The position numbers and the translations under genes were made by a program. Source: Scilla litardierei (taxonomy: Eukaryota; Streptophyta; Magnoliopsida; Asparagales; Asparagaceae). Taken from it: DNA of 64,000 nt. The first letter of the stretch is position 1. Every line of letters starts with the position of its first letter. This document shows positions 55,934 to 64,000 of the stretch, in pieces. The notes beneath the pieces were generated by a model, which made no database searches, was not told the DNA's origin, and saw only the letters and a program-made list of their open reading frames with translations. The DNA lies in NCBI GenBank assembly GCA_030789695.1, contig CM061139.1:104692837-104756836 (forward strand), in the 5' to 3' direction.

Positions 55934-57769
55934 TGATCACTCCGTATTTTACACCTTTTTCCTGCATGTTTGCATGCCATTTAGATCGCTCAAATCATGT
56001 TTTTCACGATTTATCGACAATATTGCGATACTTTTCACGATTTGCTGTTTTTGTCGTATTTCAGGAGATTTGGAGCAATTTGGAGTGATTCCGAGATACA
56101 CCCACTCCGGAGTGTCACCGACGACTTCCCCGAGGGGTATTTTGCTATTGGAGAGGAGCGGAAGAAGAAAGAATGTCATAGGAGCGACGCGGAGGCAAGA
56201 ACATTCAGATTGGGCATTTTTAGCATCTCACTCGGCCGAGTGCAGGAGTCACTCGGCCGAGCATCAAGACACCGCTCGGCCGGCCAGATCGGACACGCTC
56301 CATGCAGCATATCAGCGTGCACTCGGCCAAGCATCAGAAGCTGACTCGGCCGAGTGACGTATCCCGTCCGCCTGAGTGGCACCCAAACGATGCCCATCAA
56401 AAACATCGAAGTTACTGTTTTTCGTCAGTCTGAGCAACAGAAGCCCGACTCGGCCGAGTGGCAATTGCCGTCCGCCCGAGTGAAGATAAGCCCATCGGCC
56501 GAGTGACGACAACTCACTCGGCCGAGTGACGCCCCAAGTGACGACCCCCAAGACCCCAGACTTACTGGAAATCATCAGGGTCTATCACTCGGCCGAGCGA
56601 CTTTTGTCACTCGGCCGAGTGAGCCGCGCGCCTGTAGCGGAAAACACGATTTTAAAAAGGCGCAGGGGCAGTTTGGTCACGAATTTTTGGGCAGTTTTGG
56701 GGGGTATTTAACCCCAGATTCTAACCTAGTTTAGAGAGCTTTTCTATTGCTTTTGGCAGCCTTTTTAGATTAGACTTTTTAGAGTTTAATTCTTGAGATT
56801 GGAGAGGAGAGAAAAGTGTTATTTTGTTGGATTCTTTGGAAGCTACATTGGTTTGTCTCCCTCTTCACTAAAAACTCTATTTTTATTGCTAATTTTAGTA
56901 TTGCCATGAATTCTATTGCTATTCCAATTGATTGTTCTTCCATTTGCGATATGATTTGTGAGTAGTTTTAATGTCTTAGGGCGTGGGGATGAACCATACG
57001 AGCCCAATTTCCGATTTGTGACGATTTGGTAGAACCATTGCTAGAATTGATTAGGGTTAGTTTGGGATTGATATAATACGGATAGCTAGGTGTTCATATC
57101 GATTGGGATTTGCAAGAGATTGGATCCCAATTCGATAGGAAACCCTAGAAATCCGAATTGGGTCGAAATTGAGTTTCCTTAGTATTGGTTTGCAAGATAT
57201 TGGACCGATACTAGGATTCTCGGTTGCGATTCTATACCGATACCCGTTTGCAAGAGATTGGACGGGTAGGAACTATCCCAACCTAGGTCGTCGACCGAGT
57301 TTGCACGAGAGTGGCTCGGGATGCGATTGAACAATGACGTTGATCCTAATGCTAGCTTGCCTAGGTTAGGGTTTGCAAGAGATTGGACCCGAGCCTAGGT
57401 TTGCTATAGACCGGCAACAGCGCGAGAGCGTGAGCTAGGTTTTACATTCAGTTGCAACTAGTTCACCTGACATTCTACCCTAGCAATTGTGAAACCGATG
57501 AATCACAATGACGAGATGCGGTGAGCAGCGGGGATTCCCTATTCCCTAGGCGTATTTATTTGATTTTATATCTCTTTTTACATTGTTTGACTATTGTGAC
57601 AACATCACCGAAAGGCAATTTCCTACACTTTTCTGTCCATATAGCCAGGTTGTTCGGAGAAGGCACCATCATACGTCCTCTCTGTGTTCGATACCCGCTC
57701 GCCGCTACACCGTGCGCTTGCGGTAAAACTACACGGTCGCTCTTTAGGGTGTACGCCCGGGCGTGATCA
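55934..57769 (+). repeat. Athila LTR, type B, 5' copy of E4 (1836 bp)
   Basis: TGATCACTCC..GGGCGTGATCA, similar to E3 LTRs but more diverged. Palindrome array 56229-56625, TATTTAA 56705-56711, hairpins 57104-57392; in hairpin 2 the stem AGTATTGGT/ACCGATACT keeps pairing through a G-T wobble. Confidence 0.9.
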
Positions 57770-57775
57770 AGTTTT

Positions 57776-57793
57776 TGGCGCCGTTGCCGGGGA
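57776..57793 (+). other. Primer binding site, tRNA-Asp (E4)
   Basis: TGGCGCCGTTGCCGGGGA, a perfect complement to the tRNA-Asp 3' end. Confidence 0.9.
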
Positions 57794-57878
57794 GGCGATT
57801 GTGTTTGATCCTACCACCCTGGCTAGCCCCCATTTTGCAATCCCTCCCGAAATTCTCCACGAAATCTTAACAGGTAAA

Positions 57879-60546
57879 ATGGGGGATGTAATTCCAATGA
57901 CTGAGTCTGGCCAGGGAGATGATGAATCTTTGCGGAGCTCCTCAAGGAACTTATTGATGAGGTCTACGCTACCGGAGCTTTTGCTATTAATATCGAGGAC
58001 CCCGTCGAACAACTGTTCGCTAGCTTCGTGATGGATCAAATCTCCCTGGATGGGACTATTGGGGGCGATATCAGAGTTGATGTGAGAGACGGCAAGCTAT
58101 ATTTTGAAGGCGATAGAACATGTGTCGAAGAGTACTACACTCCCGAGGAACACTTCGAACAAATTGATACTCAGGGAGATACACTCTATGATCCCCACTG
58201 TTGCATTTATGAATCTGCTGACGTATTTCTTGATCTAAGGAATGAACCGGAGCAAGGTGGTGGTCCTATCGATGCAAGCGCGGAATCGGAGAGCGTCTAT
58301 TCCGATGCACCGTCCTCACTAGGAAGCGAGTCTGAGCCTCCACTCGAGAGTGAGCTAAATTCAGATGTCGAAGGAGAAGCCAAATTCACACAAGATGACG
58401 AAGAAAAGGGTACGACAACCTTTGAGGTAGAGCTTAAACAATTACCGCCGAATCTAAGGTATGCTTTCTTGGGTAGTAAATTGACCTTCCCGGTGATTGT
58501 AAATGCTCACCTTGGCCAAGACCAACTTGAAAAATTATTAGAAGTCCTTAGGGATCACAAGGATGTCCTTGGTTACACAATCTCTGATCTTAAGGGAATA
58601 AGCCCTAGGCTATGCACGCATAGGATCCACTTGGAAAACACTGAAGCCTCTTCTATTGAGCCTCAAAGGCGGTTGAACCCGAATATGAAAGAGGTAGTGA
58701 AAAAGGAAATCCTAAAATTGCTTGAGGCCGATATTATTTATCCTATCTCCGACAGTAGGTGGGTTAGCCCTGTTCACGTCGTCCCCAAGAAAGGGGGGGT
58801 GATTGTTATAAAAAATGATAAAGGAGAGCCCATTTCTACACGCACTGTCACGGGATGACGAATGTGCATTGATTATAGGAAACTATATAAAGCCACCTTT
58901 AAGGACCATTACCCATTGCCCTTCATTGATCAAATGCTTGAACGCCTAGCTAAACACAAATACTTTTGTTATTTGGATGGGTATTCGGGGTTTTTCCAAA
59001 TCCCTTTGCACGAAGATGACCAAGAAAAGACCACTTTTACTTGTCCCTACGGTACCTATGCCTACCGTAGGATGCCCTTCGGTCTTTGTAATGCTCCTGC
59101 AACCTTTCAGAGATGTATGGCATCCATTTTTTCCGATTACATTGAAAATATAATGGAAGTCTTTATGGATGATTTCTCGGTTTATGGGAGCGAGTTTGAT
59201 TCTTATTTGGCTAATCTCACTAAAGTCCTTAAAAGGTGCCAACAAAATAATCTAACTCTGAACTGGGAGAAATGCCACTTCATGGTCACGGAAGGTATAG
59301 TTCTTGGGCACCTTGTCTCCTCGAGAGGGATTGAAGTAGATAAGGCAAAGATTGAGGTAATCGAGAAACTCCCTCCTCCTATTAATGTTAAGGGCATTAG
59401 AGGCTTTCTTGGTCATGCGGGGTTTTACCGCCGCTTTATCAAGGATTTTGCCTTGATTGCCTGACCTCTTACGTCCTTGCTTGCTAAAGATACTCCATTT
59501 ATTTTTTCAGGCGAATGCTTGCAAGCCTTCAATACCTTGAAGGAAGAACTAGTTTCCGCACCCATCATACAACCACCGGATTGGAGCCTTCCCTTTGAGC
59601 TAATGTGTGATGCTAGCGACCAAGCCATTGGAGCGGTATTGGGACAAAGGAAAGACAAGAAGCTTCATGCAATATTCTATGCGAGCAAAACATTGGATGA
59701 CGCGCAGAAAAACTATACAACTACCGAGAAAGAGCTTCTAGCGGTCGTCTATTCCATCGAGAAGTTTCGCTCCTACCTCCTTGGTTCCAAGGTGATTGTC
59801 CACACAGACCATGCGGCGTTGAAATATCTTCTAAACAAGAAGGAGGCCAAACCTCGGTTAATTAGGTGGATACTCTTGTTGCAAGAATTCGATTTGGAGA
59901 TCAGAGAAAAGAAAGGTACGGACAATGTTGTGGCGGATCATTTGTCTAGGCTTATTCGCGACAAGGAGGATGAGAGTTTACCTATCGACGACACATTCGT
60001 GGATGAGAGGCTATACGCCATAAGGCCCAGGGAAGTGCCTTGGTACGCGGACTTCGTCAATTACTTGGCTTGTGGAATTAAACTGTGTGGGAAGCCCACG
60101 CAACAAAAGAGGAGATTTTTGCATGAGGCCCGTAGCTATTTTTGGGAAGATCCACACCTCTTCAAGATATGCAAAGATAGTGTTATTCGGAGGTGTGTTT
60201 CTAAGGAGGAGGCAACGTCTATCATTTTGCATTGTCATGGTATGCCATGCGGGGGACATCATGCCGCCTCTAAGATAACCGCTAAGATTTTGCAGAGCGG
60301 ATTCTTTTGGCCAACAATGTTCAGAGACACCCACGACTTTGTGAAGGGGTATGATAGGTGCCAACGGACCGGAAATATTTCCAAACGTAATGAGATGCCA
60401 ATGAGGCCCATCCAAGAAATTGAGCTTTTTGATTGTTGGGGAGTGGACTTCATGGGACCATTTCCGTCAAGCAACGGTAACAAGTATATCCTATTGGCCG
60501 TTGACTACGTCTCCAAATGGGTGGAAGCAATCGCTACCCCTACCAA
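57879..60546 (+). pseudogene. Athila ORF1-pol of E4, truncated and mutated
   Basis: Homologous throughout to the E3 ORF1-pol. Start ATG 57879; one T missing at about 57930 shifts the frame. It is open again from 58028, with the acidic region, reverse transcriptase start, stop TGA at 58857 (E3 has TGG), YRKLYKAT.., intact catalytic FMDDFSVYG, stop TGA at 59462 (E3 has CGA), RNase H, then the integrase zinc region with YDRCQRTG where E3 has CDRCQRTG, losing a zinc ligand. It ends in the integrase core after AIATPTN. It lacks the pyrimidine-rich leader segment seen in E2 and E3. Confidence 0.88.
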
Positions 60547-60779
60547 CTCGAAAAACCTCCCGACCCTTCGTCTTCCTCTCTCTCCCGTCGCCGTTTTCCG
60601 ACCACATCTCCGTCGCTGGCCGTCGCCCTCCAACCTAGGGTAACCCCCCCTCTCTCCCTCTCCTGTCTAGGGTTCAGTTTTCAGCTCTAGGGTTAGGGTT
60701 TCTTTTCATTTCGGCTTCTATGGTTTCGGCCTAGATTGTTTTAGGGTTCTTTCGATTTCTTACGTGTCTTGCTTCGCTT

Positions 60780-62403
60780 ATGGCACGCACACGTATCCCT
60801 ATCCGTCCTTCGAGCCCTTCACCGAACACCGTAGAACCATCCCCTACGGATCCCGATCAACCTACGTGAACCCCTCCTAGACGTCGTTCGAAAACCACCC
60901 AACCCTCTTCGTCTTCGCCTCCTCTTAAGCGTAAGAGGACTGCGACTACGAAACCCCATGCCCGATCTCATCCCAAGCCCAAGCCAGTGATTTTTCGTGC
61001 TCCCACTCCTCCCGGTGCTTCGGATTCCGACACCGAGTATATACCCGAGCCTGAGACTCATAGGGAACCCACTCCTCCTACCCATCCTGAGTCTAGCTCC
61101 CGACCACGTACGTCTACCCGTAAGCCTAAGGGATAGGCTCCGATGCCGGTAGGCGGTGTCGATATCTCGTTGTGTCATGACGACCCTATGTGTCTCGTGG
61201 CTTACAACCGTATCGAACATTGCCCGCTGCTTCTGGAGCATTTCGTCCAGATTAGTGACTTCATAGGGCTAGCTGATCTTTTGTCGTCTTCGGGTCTTAT
61301 CGATTACCTTCGATATGATCCTAAGGCGAATCCTCACCCCTACCCTCGTTTAGTCAAACTATTATATGCCAATAAGATCCGGGGTCAGTACGATGCGACC
61401 CACTGATTGAGACGACTGTTTTGGGGACTCCTATAGTCCTCACAGCAGAAATCTTAGGAGAGATTTTGGGTATCTCCTCGTCTGGCCTCCTCCCCTCAGA
61501 CATCTCTGTTGATGATATTTCTTCCCTAGATCAGACCATCCTTTCTAAGATTTTCCATCAGATCCCTCCCGCCATGATTGGCGTTTCCTCCAAATCCTTC
61601 AAGCCTAACGCCTGGGTCCTCAATTTGATTCTAAAGTCGTGCTTGCTTCCCAAGTACGGCTCCTCATCTCTACCGTCCCAGCCTTTTCTGAAGTTGATCT
61701 ATGCTATTTTCATGGGGAGCTCGATTAACTGGGCTTGCATTATACTCGATAAGATGGACTCTTTCGAGTGTATTCGGAAGACCACGAAGTCGGCTCACAT
61801 CCCCTTCCCGTGCTTGTTGACCCTTGTTTTTCACCACTTCCGTGTCACACTTCCTCGTGACGATGAGCGTCCACTTGGTCCTCCCCTGAACGCGACGGCC
61901 GTCAAGAAGTCTCTTGTGGCTCTCCGTCACGTTCAGAGGACGACAACTTCAGCGTCTGCCTCTGCCTCTGCCTCAGCTGCTCCCTCTGCCACTCTTGCCG
62001 TTATCGTTCGTTCGATCCGTCGTTTGGAGTCTCGTCAGGCTCGTTCTGAGGAGATTCTCAGCCGTATCGCTCGACACCATGGTATTGAGATCCCTCCGTC
62101 TTTTCTGACGAGGATGAGTTGGACGAGGAGGATATTGAGGAGCTTTGTCGTGTTTCCACTCGTGCCCCCGAGGGCACTTCTGGTGATGCTGCTGCTGCTT
62201 CGTCTGCTGGTGCCCCAGAGAGCACACCTGTTGCCACCGCTCCTGCAGTGGATGCTCCGACTGGTGCTCCCGAGGCCACTACTGTTGCTGCTCCAGAGAT
62301 TGCCACTTCTGCCGTCGCTCCCGTTGACATTCCAGATGTTCCTGTGACCACCACTTCTCCTGCAGAGCCTGCTGCTGCTGCAGATCCTGTCGCTTCCTCT
62401 TGA
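60780..62403 (+). pseudogene. SIRE-B additional ('envelope-like') ORF, broken
   Basis: Opens MARTRIPIRPSSPSPN at 60780; basic Pro/Ser-rich region with stops at about 60867 and 61137, then conserved-looking part VGGVDISLCHDDPMCLVAYN, frameshift at about 61405, TVLGTPIVLTAEILGEILGI, helical region to VKKSLVALRHV, an Ala/Ser stretch, another frameshift near 62105, then an acidic patch EDELDEEDIEELC and an Ala/Pro/Thr-rich tail ending 62403. Layout (globular plant-transposon-like domain, then low-complexity tail) is like the Athila additional ORF although sequence similarity is slight. No credible membrane anchor was seen; function unknown. Confidence 0.65.
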
Positions 62404-63355
62404 GCTTCTTTGAGGACTCTCCCGATACTCATTGGATGACATATCTAGTTGTGAGAGAGTTTGGGTAGGATAGTGTGGGTGGCTATGATTTTTGGATCAT
62501 TTTGATGATGTATTTTGATGTACTTTGATGATGTTGTATGTTATGTAACACTCTGATATCTGTTTGATATGATGATGTATTTTGTGCCCCGATCGTTGGA
62601 TCGATATTTTGTATGTCAGTGATGTATATTTTTGATGTACTCTGGTTCATATTTTTTATATATATACATCGACGTTGACATTTCATTCTATTGTGCACAG
62701 TATATTTTTAATGTCTCTGATGTTTGATTTCGTCGCTCGACGATATGAACTTGGTTTAATAGAAATTTCTTCTATGGAAACATAGAATTGTTTTCCATGC
62801 ACTAAATTAACCAAGAATGTTGATATTGGAGAGTATATTCCATAACTCAATCCGTAAAATTGATTTGAGTTTTGATGATTTCGTTTTACGATTTTCGACT
62901 ATGGTTTCATTAACACGCCTTGATTTTATTCGTATTTTTCTTTGGTGTCACTTGAACCGTCGTCGTTTTCTACGACTCCCGTGCTTTTATTTGAAGCCAT
63001 TGTTGTTGTCGTTGATCTCCTCCCGCTCTTTTTGCTAATGCCAAAGGAGGAGAGATATAATAATAACGATGTACTAAATGATAATTTAAAGCACTATTCC
63101 AAGAATCTAATTTGATATGTTAGATTCAGGGGGAGTTAAGATATATATATGGATTTTCAAATCCGATATTTCAATAACCAACCTTTGGTACTCGATAATT
63201 CAATAATCGATTCTCATTTTTATACTTTACTCGTCTGCCTGATGCGTATTATTATTGTTTAATTTGGAATTAACGTGTCATCAATGCAGGGGGAGTAAGT
63301 AAATTTCATTTGAATTATTATTTTTGATTATTATTTATGTTGGTTTGTCATCACC
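62404..63355 (+). other. SIRE-B 3' non-coding region
   Basis: AT-rich; two extra purine tracts (CAGGGGGAGT) at about 63127 and 63287 precede the true one. Multiple polypurine tracts are a described Sirevirus trait. TGATGATGTATTTTGATG-type repeats lie near 62500-62590. No gene seen. Confidence 0.6.
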
Positions 63356-63369
63356 AAAAAGGGGGAGAA
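63356..63369 (+). other. Polypurine tract of SIRE-B
   Basis: AAAAAGGGGGAGAA directly before TGTTGGATATTGG. Confidence 0.85.
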
Positions 63370-64000
63370 TGTTGGATATTGGACTCCCCGGATTTGGTTT
63401 TGGATGATGAACAAACATAAATATATCGTGAACTAACACTTTGTGAGCGCAGTTATGGAGATCATCGCCAAATTCATATGAATATCAATTACAACGTCTC
63501 AAGACTTCTCAAAGCACGTGATCGTATGCCTAAAGCTTTGTTGAAGCTTATGGACCAATTTAGAAGTCATGAAGATTCGATTGAAGCTATTGAACACGGT
63601 ATCGTCAAGTTTTATTTATAGTCTTTAAGCTTCTTTCGTAGAATGTTAAGCCTTGAGTAGGTCTTACGGTTTAAATCTTCATAACGCTTCTATCTTAGCT
63701 CTAGGATCTTAGTAGAAGTCCATACAATCTTTCCAGAAGCTTCGCGCTTCGATTCGTGACTTCTTGTGCATGTTAGTTGGTTCAAGAAGAAGAACTGACC
63801 GACTAGATGGTGATCTAGTCGGTCGGCAAAGCTTCTTGGACCGACTAGTTTCAGTCAGTCTATTCTAAGCTCTTTACTGTTTACAGTTAGTCGGTCTAAG
63901 TTGAATCACCGACCGACTAGTTTGTAAACTAGTCGGTCAGTGATGCTTCTGTGACCGACTAGTTGAACTTTCCCTGTACATGCACATTTGAGCCTGAGCT
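63370..64000 (+). repeat. 3' LTR of SIRE-B, cut by window end
   Basis: Begins TGTTGGATATTGGACTCC. A cluster of inverted units CCGACTAG/CTAGTCGG lies at about 63797-63965 (for example GACCGACTAG..CTAGTCGGTC around 63799-63825 and 63922-63944), analogous in place to the SIRE-A palindromes but different in sequence. Confidence 0.8.

Larger units (their letters stand above)
55934..60546 (+). mobile_element. Athila element E4, 3' half missing
   Basis: 5' LTR 55934-57769, perfect tRNA-Asp primer site, ORF1-pol up to the early integrase core, then an abrupt switch at 60546 to SIRE-B. It is inserted in SIRE-A reverse transcriptase; the flank before it is AGCCA. Because the 3' LTR is missing there is no target duplication to test. 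A later deletion removed its 3' half together with the rest of SIRE-A, or two elements recombined. Confidence 0.87.
60547..64000 (+). mobile_element. Second SIRE-like element (SIRE-B), 3' part
   Basis: Leader-like sequence, an additional ORF (60780-62403), non-coding 3' region with repeated purine tracts, polypurine tract and the beginning of the 3' LTR at 63370. The LTR start TGTTGGATATTGGACTCC is similar to but distinct from SIRE-A. The 5' part of this element is not in the window. Confidence 0.7.

Noticed and set aside
49451..64000. SIRE LTRs at 49451 and 63370 as a pair of one element
   Set aside because: Only the first few dozen bases are similar; palindrome arrays and the rest differ, so they come from different subfamilies.
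63370..64000. SIRE-B LTR inverted units as a separate MITE
   Set aside because: No terminal target duplication; the units recur within the LTR like the arrays of other families.

Overview
This is a stretch of a large, transposon-rich flowering-plant genome. The evidence is layered LTR retrotransposons of plant-specific lineages (Athila, Tat, Tekay/Del-like chromovirus, SIRE-like Copia), plant-type primer sites (tRNA-Asp, tRNA-Arg, initiator tRNA-Met), and one intact host gene for a plant ELO-type fatty-acid elongase homologue. I cannot name the species. No bacterial, organellar, rRNA or tRNA genes were seen.

Layout. 1-10118: Athila-type sequence, consisting of the 3' part of one copy (E1), a shared LTR, a strongly deleted copy (E2) and a second LTR. 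It sits inside the 3' LTR of a minus-strand Copia-like element (10119-17254) whose 4.7 kb interior has no recognisable gene. That element abuts or interrupts a minus-strand Tat element (17255 to about 21075). The ELO gene (21480-22385) lies in a roughly 1.7 kb island between this Tat 5' LTR and the 5' LTR of a plus-strand Tat element (about 22806-27480). From 27766 to 49450 runs a Tekay-like element that keeps gag but shows no pol; it is split by a complete Athila element, E3 (31657-46744, target duplication CCGCT). The Tekay 3' LTR is broken at 49450 by SIRE-A (49451-55933), whose reverse transcriptase is cut by another Athila copy, E4 (55934-60546). E4 ends abruptly at the 3' half of a different SIRE-like element, SIRE-B (60547 to the window end).

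As far as can be seen, no retroelement here is autonomous. The Athila family goes from a novel acidic N-terminal region straight into reverse transcriptase, without a visible gag or protease. The Tats show gag (one also protease) only, Tekay shows gag only, and the Copia-like element shows no coding capacity. Many in-frame stops look like C-to-T or G-to-A decay.

The most striking signal is structural. The Athila LTR carries five hairpins with one shared 14-nt loop (TTGCAAGAGATTGG) but different, internally complementary stems. The coding-free Copia-like element carries an analogous set around a TTGAGTTGRCTCAACAA core, within an interior tiled with short inverted repeats. The Tekay LTR has a third hairpin-bearing repeat set. 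Separately, the palindrome CACTCGGCCGAGTG is clustered both in the Athila U3 and immediately upstream of a TATA box inside E3, before the additional ORF, which suggests a second internal promoter. All coordinates and alignments were read by eye.
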